Shown in pieces: positions 9,268-17,714 of a stretch of DNA of 38,151 bases (position 1 is its first letter; the number at the start of each line of letters is the position of its first letter). The notes under the pieces are model-generated. The model ran no database searches and was not told where the DNA came from. It saw only the letters and a program-made list of their open reading frames with translations. Position numbers and translations under genes: made by a program. The DNA comes from Pseudanabaena mucicola FACHB-723 (lineage in GTDB: Bacteria > Cyanobacteriota > Cyanobacteriia > Pseudanabaenales > Pseudanabaenaceae), in NCBI RefSeq assembly GCF_014696385.1, contig NZ_JACJQB010000033.1, positions 1-38,151 of the forward strand, written 5' to 3'.

Positions 9268-9300
9268 CAGAAAAGGTCGTGCCTAGCACGACCTTTTCTG
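9268..9300. terminator. Terminator after the GGR-family gene
   Basis: 15-bp perfect arms (9268-9282, 9286-9300) with a CTA loop and the stem AGAAAAGGTCGTGC / GCACGACCTTTTCT. It abuts the stop codon of the reductase gene and separates it from the glycosyltransferase gene downstream on the minus strand. Confidence 0.8.
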
Positions 9301-10431
9301 TTACTTCATTCCCATTAATCCCTTAGTCAGTCGCTTAATGGCAGCACCCGCAACATCGCGATAGCGCATATCACCACAAAAGATTCTGCCCATCCGCCGA
9401 CTGGCACTGGGACGCTTAACCCCCATTTTGTAACCAAAACTAGGAACACGATAAAAAATAGAGCCAATACGCTGCGCCCATGCCATATCTTCGCCCCATT
9501 CCTCTTGCACCTTAGCAGTATATTGCTTCAGCGCATCGGTATTGCCACCCAGAGCCTCATCAATCGCAATAGCTGACAGCATTCCTGTTAATAGGGAAGG
9601 ACGAATCCCCTCTGCGGTAAAGGGATCGACGATACAGGCAGATTCTCCTGTCAGGAGAGCATTTTGGGTATGCAGTGGTTGGTTGCCATCCCAAATCGAG
9701 ATGGGATGACCAAACTGTTTCATTGAGGTAATGTCTATCCCAAACTTTTGAGCATAGTTGGCAGTCAGTTCTTTGAGATTTTGCTTCTCACCACCTATAA
9801 ATGTACCAGCCCCAATCGAGTAGCCGTCCGCCTTGGGAAAGTTCCAGATATAACCATTCTGAACTGACCCAAAATCAAAATGAATCATCTCCAGATTGGG
9901 ATTGTCGGGATGAGGAGTTTCCACTTCCAGAGCTGCGCCCATACGCTTTTTACGTTCCTTAAACCCCAGCCATTTTGCCATAGAGCCTCTTGCTCCATCG
10001 GCAGCAACTAAATACTTTGCCTCAAAAACATCATGCTCGGTTTTGACTAACCAGCGATCGCTTTGCCATTCAATCCCCGTCACCCCAGTCTGGTCACGCA
10101 ATTCTACACCTAATTTTTGCCCTTGCTGCACTAGATAATGATCAAAAACATTACGTCGCACCATCCATACGGGATCAAGATCCGTCAGTTCTACGACTTC
10201 AGGCTCACCCATTTGCCATGTATAGCAAATCTTATGAATTTTCAAGGAAATAGCAGGCGAAAAGTCAAAATCAAACCATTGTTGCACCATCGGCGAAACA
10301 CCACCGCCACAGGGCTTATATCGAGGTAAGCTCTCTTTTTCAAGCAATAATACTGAGCGTCCACGTTTTGCCAAGTGATAGGATGCTGAGCCACCCGATG
10401 GACCTGCGCCCACAACAATACAGTCGTACAT
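9301..10431 (-). CDS. Geranylgeranyl-reductase-family flavoprotein
   Basis: FAD-dependent oxidoreductase of the geranylgeranyl reductase family, which saturates isoprenoid chains. The N-terminus MYDCIVVGAGPSGGSASYHL is the dinucleotide-binding GxGxxG motif, followed by LEKESLPRYKPCGGGVSP with the family's PCGGG. A second FAD block reads TGESACIVDPFTAEGIRPSLLTG. The frame extends 26 codons upstream, but that stretch has no domain, so the ATG at 10431 is preferred (376 aa). The sequence differs from classic ChlP, which opens with a different VVGGGPAG block, so I treat this as a paralogue. Possible substrates include phytol, tocopherol or quinone tails or polyprenyl lipids. It is divergent from argH. 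Confidence 0.88.
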   Translation of the reverse strand: MYDCIVVGAGPSGGSASYHLAKRGRSVLLLEKESLPRYKPCGGGVSPMVQQWFDFDFSPAISLKIHKICYTWQMGEPEVVELTDLDPVWMVRRNVFDHYLVQQGQKLGVELRDQTGVTGIEWQSDRWLVKTEHDVFEAKYLVAADGARGSMAKWLGFKERKKRMGAALEVETPHPDNPNLEMIHFDFGSVQNGYIWNFPKADGYSIGAGTFIGGEKQNLKELTANYAQKFGIDITSMKQFGHPISIWDGNQPLHTQNALLTGESACIVDPFTAEGIRPSLLTGMLSAIAIDEALGGNTDALKQYTAKVQEEWGEDMAWAQRIGSIFYRVPSFGYKMGVKRPSASRRMGRIFCGDMRYRDVAGAAIKRLTKGLMGMK

Positions 10432-10594
10432 AAAAGCTGTTTTTGAGGTGAAAGTACAAGAATTGCCCCTAGATTTTACAGCCAAAGGTAGAGTAAATCG
10501 CGATCGCAATTAGCGTGATGAATTCATGACAAAAAAGCCCAAACCACACGATCAAAAAGTAAACTAAACTCTCAAACAACCTAGATTTTTTTGT

Positions 10595-11986
10595 ATGAGC
10601 CAGTCAACAGCCCCTCAACCTTGGAGTCAGCGTTTCGAGACCGCGCTGCATCCTGCGATCGCCAGATTTAATGCCAGCATTAGTTTTGATATTAATTTGA
10701 TTGAATATGACATCACAGGTTCGCAGGCACATTCACGAATGCTCGCTAAAGTCGGGATCATCAGTGCCGAAGAGGGGGAAATGCTGGTCAATGGATTAGA
10801 ACAAGTCCGCCAAGAATATCGCGCTGGCAACTTTAACCCTGGGGTGGATGCCGAAGATGTCCACTTTGCGGTGGAGCGTCGTCTCACCGAGCTTATTGGC
10901 GATGTTGGCAAGAAGGTGCATACAGCGCGATCGCGCAATGACCAAGTGGCTACCGATGTACGCCTCTATCTGCGTGACCAGATCCGCAAAATCCAGACTG
11001 ATATTAGAACTTGGCAGTCAGTCTTAGTCGCCAAAGCCGAACAGCATGTGGAAACCTTCATTCCCGGCTATACCCATCTACAACGCGCCCAGCCGATTAG
11101 CCTCGCCCATCATCTCTTGGCATATTTTGAGATGGCACAACGGGACTGGACTAGACTCGATGAAATTTATCAAAGGGTAAATGTCTGCCCACTCGGCTCT
11201 GGTGCTTTGGCAGGGACACCACACCCCATTGACCGCCACTATAGTGCTGAATTGTTAGACTTCGGATCGGTTGGGCGCAATAGCCTTGATGGGGTATCCG
11301 ATCGCGATTTTGCGGTGGAGTTTCTCTGTGCAGCAAGTTTGATCATGGTGCATCTCAGCCGATTGTCTGAGGAAGTAATTTTATGGTCTTCACAGGAATT
11401 TAGTTTTGTCAAACTTAGCGATCGCATTAGCACTGGCTCTAGCATCATGCCCCAAAAGAAAAATCCCGATGTACCCGAATTGGTACGCGGTAAAACTGGG
11501 CGGGTGTTTGGGCATCTCCAAGGTTTGCTGACAATTATTAAGGGCTTGCCTCTGGCCTACAACAAAGATATGCAGGAGGACAAAGAGGGAATTTTTGATG
11601 CGGTGGTGACGGTGCGGGCTTGTTTAGAAGCGATGACAATCCTGATGGAAGAAGGAATCGAGTTTCAGCCTCAACGTTTAGCAGCAGCCGTCGCCGAAGA
11701 CTTCTCGAATGCCACCGATGTCGCTGACTACCTTGCCGCTAAGGGCGTACCTTTCCGTGAGGCATATCAACTGGTGGGCAAGTTAGTTAAAACCTGCACC
11801 AGTGAAGGCATTTTGCTCAAGGATCTCTCGGTGGAGCGCTGGAAAACTTTTCACCCTCAGTTTGAAGCAGATATCGTTGCGGCGATCGCCCCTGCTCAGG
11901 TGGTAAAGGTACGCAATAGCTATGGCGGTACTGGTTTAGAACAGGTGAGGGTGCAGGTAGAAGCAGCCAAAAAACTGATCGGCTAG
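10595..11986 (+). CDS. argH: Argininosuccinate lyase
   Basis: Last enzyme of arginine synthesis: argininosuccinate to arginine plus fumarate, cytosolic homotetramer. The 463-aa product carries the fumarase/aspartase-superfamily signature [12 protein letters not shown] (about residues 279-290), the upstream [19 protein letters not shown] and [21 protein letters not shown]. Start ATG at 10595 gives the normal length. A terminator follows at once and gloB is 100 bp further on the same strand. Confidence 0.97.
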   Translation: MSQSTAPQPWSQRFETALHPAIARFNASISFDINLIEYDITGSQAHSRMLAKVGIISAEEGEMLVNGLEQVRQEYRAGNFNPGVDAEDVHFAVERRLTELIGDVGKKVHTARSRNDQVATDVRLYLRDQIRKIQTDIRTWQSVLVAKAEQHVETFIPGYTHLQRAQPISLAHHLLAYFEMAQRDWTRLDEIYQRVNVCPLGSGALAGTPHPIDRHYSAELLDFGSVGRNSLDGVSDRDFAVEFLCAASLIMVHLSRLSEEVILWSSQEFSFVKLSDRISTGSSIMPQKKNPDVPELVRGKTGRVFGHLQGLLTIIKGLPLAYNKDMQEDKEGIFDAVVTVRACLEAMTILMEEGIEFQPQRLAAAVAEDFSNATDVADYLAAKGVPFREAYQLVGKLVKTCTSEGILLKDLSVERWKTFHPQFEADIVAAIAPAQVVKVRNSYGGTGLEQVRVQVEAAKKLIG

Positions 11987-12023
11987 GAAAAGAGGGGCAA
12001 AGCTTTGCGCTGCCCCTCTTTTC
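11987..12023. terminator. Terminator after argH
   Basis: 13-bp perfect arms GAAAAGAGGGGCA (11987-11999) and TGCCCCTCTTTTC (12011-12023), loop of 11 bases. It begins directly after the argH stop codon and ends in a T-rich arm on the plus strand. Confidence 0.85.
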
Positions 12024-12088
12024 ATTTAGTGCTGTAAACAATCGATAAACTAGAGAGAGACAAAGATGTTGAGTATCAAAAAAATTCC

Positions 12089-12865
12089 ATGAATATCCAT
12101 CGCCTAGCCGTTTTAAGTGACAACTACGTTTTTGTACTGCATGATCCCATCAAAAATATTGCAGCAGTAGTTGATCCTGCTGTGGCTGAACCAGTCTTAG
12201 CCAAGTTAGATGAATTAGGCGCAACCCTAGTTGCTATTTTTAACACCCATCATCACGGTGATCATGTGGGCGGCAACTCAGCACTCATGAAAAAATTTCC
12301 CGATGCGATCGTCTATGGCGGTGAAAAAGACCATGATCGCATTCCTCATCAAACGGTTTTCTTAAAGGGTGGCGATCAAGTAACTTTTGGCGATCGCAAT
12401 GCCAAGGTATTTTTTGTCCCCGGACATACCTATGCCCATATTGCCTATTATTTCCCTCCCGTTAATGATCAAGGTGGTGAATTATTTTGCGGAGACACCC
12501 TATTTGCAGGCGGCTGTGGCAGATTGTTTGAAGGCACTCCTGCTCAAATGCTGGCATCGCTCGATCAATTTCGTCAACTGCCCGATGATACCCGCGTCTG
12601 GTGCGCCCATGAATATACACTAGGCAATCTCAAATTTGCGATCGCAGTGGAATCTGATAATCCCGACCTGCAAGAACGTATGGTAACGGCGACGGTAATG
12701 CGCCAGAGAGGGGAGCCAACTGTACCAAGTACCATCGGCTTAGAAAAGCGCACCAATCCATTTATGCGTTGGGATGTACCTGCAATTCAACAAGCGGCGG
12801 GCATTGATATTCCCGATCGCGTATTTGCCAGAATTCGCGGACAAAAGGATAACTTTACAGGCTAA
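12089..12865 (+). CDS. gloB: Hydroxyacylglutathione hydrolase (glyoxalase II)
   Basis: Metallo-beta-lactamase-fold hydrolase that converts S-lactoylglutathione to lactate and glutathione, the second step of methylglyoxal detoxification. The binuclear metal motif THHHGDHVGG is at about residues 53-62. The second ligand set is FVPGHTYAHIAYYF and FCGDTLFAGGCGRLFEG, and the later WCAHEYTLGNLKFA supplies another His. The C-terminal NPFMRWD is typical of GloB. 258 aa is the usual length. Confidence 0.95.
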   Translation: MNIHRLAVLSDNYVFVLHDPIKNIAAVVDPAVAEPVLAKLDELGATLVAIFNTHHHGDHVGGNSALMKKFPDAIVYGGEKDHDRIPHQTVFLKGGDQVTFGDRNAKVFFVPGHTYAHIAYYFPPVNDQGGELFCGDTLFAGGCGRLFEGTPAQMLASLDQFRQLPDDTRVWCAHEYTLGNLKFAIAVESDNPDLQERMVTATVMRQRGEPTVPSTIGLEKRTNPFMRWDVPAIQQAAGIDIPDRVFARIRGQKDNFTG

Positions 12866-12880
12866 TAACTTGCCCATAGC

Positions 12881-12931
12881 AAACCAGAATGTGAGTGGCG
12901 GCGCAAAGCGCCGCCACTCACATTCTGGTTT
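12881..12931. repeat. GC-core hairpin, copy 3 (24-bp arms)
   Basis: Perfect 24-bp arms (12881-12904, 12908-12931) around AAA. Reading outward from the loop: GCGGCGC core, a variable middle, then the outer AAACCAGAA / TTCTGGTTT. It lies 16 bp after the gloB stop codon. Confidence 0.9.
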
Positions 12932-12944
12932 TTAATCTAGCTAA

Positions 12945-13031
12945 AGGGTAAATTCCCCGCCGCTCTGCGGCGTGAGTATATTCTGTCAAAAAAGAATTTA
13001 GATACCCCGTCCGCTTGCGGCGGGGTTATTC
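12945..13031. mobile_element. Double-hairpin relic resembling an IS200/IS605-type non-autonomous element
   Basis: Two related hairpins stand about 45 bp apart. The first is TTCCCCGCCGCTCTGCGGCG (stem 12958-12972). The second is TACCCCGTCCGCTTGCGGCG and continues GGGTTATTC (stem 13004-13026). Their strings align to each other as an imperfect direct repeat. Subterminal hairpins with a CCCCG...CGGGG stem and a TTATTCATTTT edge are reminiscent of the ends of IS200/IS605 elements and their short derivatives. No transposase reading frame is present between them. The mobile assignment is inference from pattern only; a simple pair of intergenic hairpins is the alternative. Confidence 0.35.
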
Positions 13032-13057
13032 ATTTTGTACTAGCTAAATTTTCTATA

Positions 13058-13088
13058 ACAAAAAAGCACCCAATGGGTGCTTTTTTGT
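13058..13088. terminator. Terminator downstream of tRNA-Gln
   Basis: 14-bp arms ACAAAAAAGCACCC (13058-13071) and GGGTGCTTTTTTGT (13075-13088) with an AAT loop. On the minus strand it follows the tRNA-Gln gene by about 15 bases and ends in a T-run. Confidence 0.85.
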
Positions 13089-13103
13089 GTTTTTTATATT
13101 TTA

Positions 13104-13175
13104 CTGGGGTGCAAGGATTCGAACCTCGGAATGGCTGGACCAAAACCAGCTGCCTTACCGCTTGGCGACACCCCA
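13104..13175 (-). tRNA. tRNA-Gln (anticodon TTG)
   Basis: Read on the minus strand this folds as a 72-nt tRNA. The acceptor stem is TGGGGTG / CACCCCA with discriminator G. The anticodon stem is GCTGG / CCAGC around the loop TTTTGGT, giving anticodon TTG for Gln. The T-arm contains GGTTCGAATCC. The 3' CCA is not encoded. It has a T-run terminator immediately downstream. Confidence 0.95.
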
Positions 13176-13286
13176 ATGTAGTGTTAGCGCGTTTTGCAAA
13201 TCTCTTTGTTTGCGCGGTACTTACTATAGCAAAGGTATATAGGGTTTTGTCAACCTGTTTTTCAAAAAAACTTTAAAACCCACCAA

Positions 13287-15845
13287 CTAATTATCTAAAA
13301 GCACAGAATCCTTAGACAGTGCTATTTGGATCTTACAGAAACCTTCAATGTGGCTACAGAAATCTTGGATATGCTGATCTGCCCAAGCCTGTCCATTTCG
13401 CAATGGAGTATCAAAACCATTGGCAAACACATGAATAATTGGCTCACTGGCATCAGGAAGCACCAGCGCCCAATCGCGATCGCTATAAAAAACCTTGACT
13501 CCATCAATCATCTCTAGCCTTTCCCGACCATAGGACTCGACCAGATGGCGCATTAGCGTACCTTTAATACTCCAAGGACAGCGCACAATTTGTTTGCGAA
13601 AATGACAACGCGGCAAATGTAAACGTACCTGCGATAGCGATCGCTGTTGCAGGGTAATCCATTCCATAATTTTGGCAATGCTAAACATGGCATCAAACCC
13701 CGGATGCAGTTGCGGGAAGATAAAGCCCATTTCTGAAGAACCACCCAGCACCACACCGTCATTATCATGACAAGCTGCCATTAATGCGGTGGGGTTAGCA
13801 CGGGTGCGGAGCACTCTACCGCCATGTTTTTCGGCAATAAGTTCGACCATGCCTGACGCAGAAACAGGCACAACCACAGTGCCGCCATGCTGTGATGACA
13901 ACACCATTTCCACCATCAAACCCGTCAGGATTTCATCACGAATTGGTTTACCTAGCTCATCGATTAAGATAAATTTTTCGCCGTTGGCATAAACCTGCAC
14001 GCCAAAATTTGCCCGCACTGCCTTGACCACATCGGTTAGTTGCGTGAGCATTTTTTCGCGATCCACTGGCGCGGGGGCAACTTCATTGAGACTGGCATTT
14101 AGCACCACCACATCGGTACTAAATTTGCCTAAAATCCTTGGTAATACTGCACCTGAGACAGCATAAACATAATCAATGACGATCTTTTTGCAATCACTAA
14201 ATCTGATCGCTTCCACATCAAGATTTTTGGCAAAGCCGCTATTGTAATAATCTAAAACACGGGTGGGATAGCTAATTTCGCCAATTTCTTCAATACGGGC
14301 ACGACGAAAATCTTCTTTAAAAAACGTCCCTTCAATTTTCTTTTCGGCGGCTTTGCCAATATTAATGCCATCAGAGTCAAGGAACTCAATCATCACACAG
14401 TCATTGCGATCGGGATGGACGCGCACATGAATACCTCCCACCACCCCAAGGCTGGGCGCAATAAATCGGGAAATCGGGATCGCCGTTGCCTCAAGGTTTT
14501 CAACATTAATCCCCACGGACATTAGTCCTGAAATTATCGATCGCGTTAACATACGACAAATCGTGCGTTGATCGCGAGACACCATCACATGGGAATTGGG
14601 ACGCAGTGTCGCCCCATAGGCTGCTCCCAGTTTGACCGCAAATTCAGGAGTAATATCCACATTGGCTAAACCTGATACCCCATTTTGTCCGAATAAATTC
14701 CGTGATGCCATTGCCCCCCAGATCAAGTTGGTGGTCAGGGTTGCCCCTGACTCCACATGTTTACTTGGCCAAATTCGCACATTTGGAAATACCCTTGCTT
14801 CTTCCCCAATTACTGAGTTAGAGCCAACCACAGCACCCTCCATCACATGGGCGCGGCGACTAATTCTGACATTACGCGAGATCGTACAAGCCCATAGATG
14901 GCACTCTTCACTAATCATGGCGCTATTGTCGATAATCGGTCGCTGAAGATCACAGTCTGCACCAATCGTGACGCGATCACCGATGACTGTGCCTGCGGAA
15001 ATTTTAGTGCGATCGCCAATTGAGCAATTACTGCCAATCAACACAGGTGGCTCAATCTGAACTGTTGGGGAAATGGCCGTATCCTTGCCAATCCATAGTC
15101 CTGTGCGGAGTTGTACATAGTCTAAATCCAGATGAACTCTGCCGCGTATCGCATCGTACTGCGCTTGGCGATAGGCATCTAAAGATCCAATATCACACCA
15201 ATAGCCATCGGCAATATAGCCATACATTGGCACATTTTTGGCTAATAACATCGGAAATAGATCGTTAGAGAAATCACTAGGCTGATTTGCTGGCAAGAAA
15301 TCTAGGACTTCTGGCTCCAAAATATAAATGCCTGTGTTGACTGTGTCTGAAAAAACTTCACTAGTCGATGGCTTTTCGAGAAATCTTCTAATGTGATCAT
15401 TTTCATCGGTGATCACCACACCAAAAGCCATGGGGTCAGTAACTCGTCGCAAAATTAAGGTTGCCTTTGATTTTTTTTCACGATGAAATTTAATGGCTTT
15501 GGTGAGGTCAAAGTCGGTAATACTATCGCCACTAATTACCACAAAGGTACTATCTAAAAGACTGGAGACATTTTTGACACAGCCCGCTGTGCCTAATGGC
15601 TGATCTTCCTCCACCACATACATCATATTTACGCCAAAGTCGGAACCATCGCCAAAATGTTCGCGGATCACATCGGGCAAGTAGTGCAGGGTGGCAATTA
15701 CTTCGCAAATGTTGTGCCGCTTTAATAAATTGAGAATATGCTCGGTAATGGGTCGATTTAGTACCGATACCATGGGTTTGGGCATATCACAGGTCAATGG
15801 GCGCAATCTTGTTCCCGAACCACCTGCCATCAATACTGCTCGCAT
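13287..15845 (-). CDS. Mannose-1-phosphate guanylyltransferase-like / phosphomannomutase-like fusion
   Basis: An 852-aa three-part protein. (1) Nucleotidyltransferase domain, about 1-235: signature MRAVLMAGGSGTRLRPLT, then PKPMVSVLNRPI and VISGDSITDFDL, typical of sugar-1-phosphate nucleotidyltransferases. (2) Left-handed beta-helix hexapeptide repeats, about 245-380. (3) A phosphomannomutase/phosphoglucomutase-like region, about 380-852. In part 3 the catalytic TASHNP loop is replaced by RVHPDRN near residue 468, the metal loop DGDGDR by YANGEK near 618, and the sugar loop GEMSGH by SSEMGF near 702, so mutase activity looks unlikely. It probably makes a GDP- or other NDP-sugar for surface polysaccharide. 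Start: the frame opens at TTG 15863, but GGAGG lies just before the ATG at 15845. It is divergent from pyrF across only 66 bp. Confidence 0.88.
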   Translation of the reverse strand: MRAVLMAGGSGTRLRPLTCDMPKPMVSVLNRPITEHILNLLKRHNICEVIATLHYLPDVIREHFGDGSDFGVNMMYVVEEDQPLGTAGCVKNVSSLLDSTFVVISGDSITDFDLTKAIKFHREKKSKATLILRRVTDPMAFGVVITDENDHIRRFLEKPSTSEVFSDTVNTGIYILEPEVLDFLPANQPSDFSNDLFPMLLAKNVPMYGYIADGYWCDIGSLDAYRQAQYDAIRGRVHLDLDYVQLRTGLWIGKDTAISPTVQIEPPVLIGSNCSIGDRTKISAGTVIGDRVTIGADCDLQRPIIDNSAMISEECHLWACTISRNVRISRRAHVMEGAVVGSNSVIGEEARVFPNVRIWPSKHVESGATLTTNLIWGAMASRNLFGQNGVSGLANVDITPEFAVKLGAAYGATLRPNSHVMVSRDQRTICRMLTRSIISGLMSVGINVENLEATAIPISRFIAPSLGVVGGIHVRVHPDRNDCVMIEFLDSDGINIGKAAEKKIEGTFFKEDFRRARIEEIGEISYPTRVLDYYNSGFAKNLDVEAIRFSDCKKIVIDYVYAVSGAVLPRILGKFSTDVVVLNASLNEVAPAPVDREKMLTQLTDVVKAVRANFGVQVYANGEKFILIDELGKPIRDEILTGLMVEMVLSSQHGGTVVVPVSASGMVELIAEKHGGRVLRTRANPTALMAACHDNDGVVLGGSSEMGFIFPQLHPGFDAMFSIAKIMEWITLQQRSLSQVRLHLPRCHFRKQIVRCPWSIKGTLMRHLVESYGRERLEMIDGVKVFYSDRDWALVLPDASEPIIHVFANGFDTPLRNGQAWADQHIQDFCSHIEGFCKIQIALSKDSVLLDN

Positions 15846-15911
15846 AGATCCTCCAAACGACAATACGTAATAGGATTAGGCTCTAGTATCGTTTAAATTC
15901 GCGATAAAACA

Positions 15912-16637
15912 ATGAAAATAAACCTTAATCCTGAAGTAACCCCTCAGTCAAAAATTATTGTGGCTTTGGATCTGCCCACAGCAGCAGAGGCGATCGCAAT
16001 ATGCGATCGCATTCCTGATGTTGAGTTCTGGAAGGTAGGGCTAGAGCTATTTATTGCCGACGGCAAGATAATTTTGCAGGAGTTGAAGGCTCGTAATAAA
16101 AAGGTTTTTTTAGATTTAAAACTCCACGATATCCCCAATACGGTTGCCTCAGCCTGTCGAGTTGCCACTAAATATGGTGCAGATTTCCTCACAATTCACG
16201 CATCGGGTGGCAAGGCGATGATGCAAGCTGCCCAAGCGGAGGTGCAGGACTCCAATACGCAATTGTTAGCCGTATCGCTGCTAACCAGTACCTCGGCAAG
16301 GGAATTAGCTTCTGATTTGCAAGTACCTTTAGAAGTTTCAGACTATGTATCCCATTTGGTCAAACTAGCGAGAGATAGTGGGCTTACAGGTATAGTTTGC
16401 TCACCCCATGAAGTGGCAAATTTGCGATCGCAAGTCAAATCAATCAATGGCGATGATTTATGCTTTGTGACTCCCGGAGTACGTCCCGCAGGTACAGCCC
16501 ATGGAGATCAAAGTCGCGTGATGACACCTAAAGATGCGATTGCCGCAGGCACAAATTATTTAGTCATCGGTAGACCGATTACGGCTGCACCTGATCCTGT
16601 CATGGCTTGGGAAAACATTTGTCAAGAATTGAGCTAA
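15912..16637 (+). CDS. pyrF: Orotidine 5'-phosphate decarboxylase
   Basis: Final step of de novo UMP synthesis: OMP to UMP plus CO2. 241 aa, TIM barrel. The catalytic D-x-K-x-x-D array is in VFLDLKLHDIPNTV (about residues 64-77). IIVALDLPTAAEA opens the fold, and FVTPGVRPAGTAHGDQSRVMTP near the C-terminus is the phosphate-binding and lid region, followed by YLVIGRPIT. A strong hairpin starts at the stop codon. Confidence 0.97.
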   Translation: MKINLNPEVTPQSKIIVALDLPTAAEAIAICDRIPDVEFWKVGLELFIADGKIILQELKARNKKVFLDLKLHDIPNTVASACRVATKYGADFLTIHASGGKAMMQAAQAEVQDSNTQLLAVSLLTSTSARELASDLQVPLEVSDYVSHLVKLARDSGLTGIVCSPHEVANLRSQVKSINGDDLCFVTPGVRPAGTAHGDQSRVMTPKDAIAAGTNYLVIGRPITAAPDPVMAWENICQELS

Positions 16638-16670
16638 GTCAAAAGAGTCGCAACGCGACTCTTTTGACTT
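16636..16670. terminator. Bidirectional terminator pyrF / DUF2237
   Basis: 16-bp perfect arms (16636-16651, 16655-16670) with an AAC loop; stem AAAAGAGTCGC / GCGACTCTTTT. It overlaps the stop codons of both convergent genes, so each message would end in its own T-rich arm. Confidence 0.88.
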
Positions 16671-17031
16671 AAAGGACATGTTGTTGTAATTCATCGAGAG
16701 ATACAACTTTTAAAGCAGCTTCATGGGTGGCGGAGAGATCTACGGGTGGCGCGACACCTGCATCGAGAGCTTCTTTCCAACGCGAGGCACAAAGACACCA
16801 GCGATCGCCTGCTTTCAAACCAGCAAAGTTATACATTGGCATCGGCGTTTGTAAGTCATTACCCTGCGCTTTGGTAAAAGCCAAAAACTCATCGGTGACT
16901 GCGGCACAGATGACATGGACACCCAAATCACGATCGCCTGTCTGACAAAATCCATCCCGATAAAACCCTGTTACTGGCGATGAACAGCAAAGCGCGAGTT
17001 TTTCGCCCAAGACATTTTTTACTTCTGCCAT
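16669..17031 (-). CDS. DUF2237 family protein
   Basis: A 120-aa protein of the DUF2237 family, recognisable from NVLGEKLALCCSSPVTGFYRDGFC, TGDRDLGVHVICAAVTDEFL, GNDLQTPMPMYNFAGLKAGDRWCLCASRW and APPVDLSATHEAAL. Function is unknown. The many conserved Cys (CC, C, C, CLC) suggest metal or thiol chemistry, but that is inference. It lies 54 bp downstream of def on the same strand, with a small hairpin between. Confidence 0.85.
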   Translation of the reverse strand: MAEVKNVLGEKLALCCSSPVTGFYRDGFCQTGDRDLGVHVICAAVTDEFLAFTKAQGNDLQTPMPMYNFAGLKAGDRWCLCASRWKEALDAGVAPPVDLSATHEAALKVVSLDELQQHVL

Positions 17032-17050
17032 AATTTACATCCTTTAAGCC

Positions 17051-17073
17051 AAAGAGTCGCCAAGCGACTCTTT
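17051..17073. terminator. Hairpin between def and the DUF2237 gene
   Basis: 10-bp arms AAAGAGTCGC (17051-17060) and GCGACTCTTT (17064-17073) with a CAA loop. The stem repeats the AAAGAGTCGC string of the pyrF terminator 400 bp away. It probably attenuates or ends def transcription on the minus strand. Confidence 0.65.
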
Positions 17074-17085
17074 TAATTCTTTTAG

Positions 17086-17667
17086 TTATTTAGCAATAAT
17101 TTTGTAATATTCCGATTCCGATACTAGATCTAAATTTGTTTCTACCCGATCCAAAAAGACCTTACCTTCCAAATGGTCATACTCATGCTGGAAAATCCTT
17201 GCAACGAAGTCAGTTAATTTTGCTATTTGCTGATTGCCTTGGCAATCGATATACGCTACTTCAACTTCACGATAGCGTGGTACCAGTCCGCGAATCATCG
17301 GCACAGATAGACAACCTTCCCACCCCTTTTCCATCTGATCGGAATGGGAAATAATTTTGGGGTTAATCATGGCTGTCGGCTCCATTGCTGGCGCATCGGG
17401 ATAGCGATCATTAGGATTAGACGCAATGATCAATAATTGTAGAGACTGCCCAATCTGGGGAGCTGCCAAACCCACACCTCGGCTTTCCTTGAGCGTAATC
17501 AACATTTGATCGATCAATTGCTGAATTTTGCGATCGCAAACATCAGTAATCGGCTGAGCGATTTCCCTTAACTGAGGGTTGCCAAGCTTGCACACGCTTA
17601 ATGTTTGGGGCTTACGAAATAAACTGATAAATTGTGACAATATTTGGTTAAGCGCTCGAAAAAGCAT
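17086..17667 (-). CDS. def: Peptide deformylase
   Basis: Metal-dependent removal of the N-formyl group from new proteins, including plastid-type D1. All three PDF motifs are present: GVGLAAPQIG (motif 1), EGCLSVP (motif 2, metal Cys) and QHEYDHLEGKVFLDR (motif 3, HExxH, about residues 158-165). At 193 aa it has a normal length with a 25-aa N-terminal extension (MLFRALNQILSQFISLFRK) that is hydrophobic and basic. It sits in a minus-strand run with a phage-like small gene upstream and a DUF2237 gene downstream. Confidence 0.95.
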   Translation of the reverse strand: MLFRALNQILSQFISLFRKPQTLSVCKLGNPQLREIAQPITDVCDRKIQQLIDQMLITLKESRGVGLAAPQIGQSLQLLIIASNPNDRYPDAPAMEPTAMINPKIISHSDQMEKGWEGCLSVPMIRGLVPRYREVEVAYIDCQGNQQIAKLTDFVARIFQHEYDHLEGKVFLDRVETNLDLVSESEYYKIIAK

Positions 17668-17714
17668 GAATTCATAACCTGAACGTATATTTTGATGATA
17701 GGCTGCAAGGACAT

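Noticed and set aside
12945-13031. CRISPR-like pair of repeats
   Set aside because: Only two imperfect copies, each itself a hairpin, with no further spacers or cas genes.
13073-13276. 67-codon frame across tRNA-Gln
   Set aside because: Antisense reading of the tRNA; no ribosome site and no protein-like features.
13242-13281. GGGTTTT / AAAACCC inverted repeat after the nucleotidyltransferase fusion
   Set aside because: Seven-bp arms with a 26-base loop; too weak to call a terminator.
15855-15894. AAACGA / TCGTTT pair in the pyrF divergent gap
   Set aside because: Only six bases per arm; could be chance in an AT-rich promoter region.
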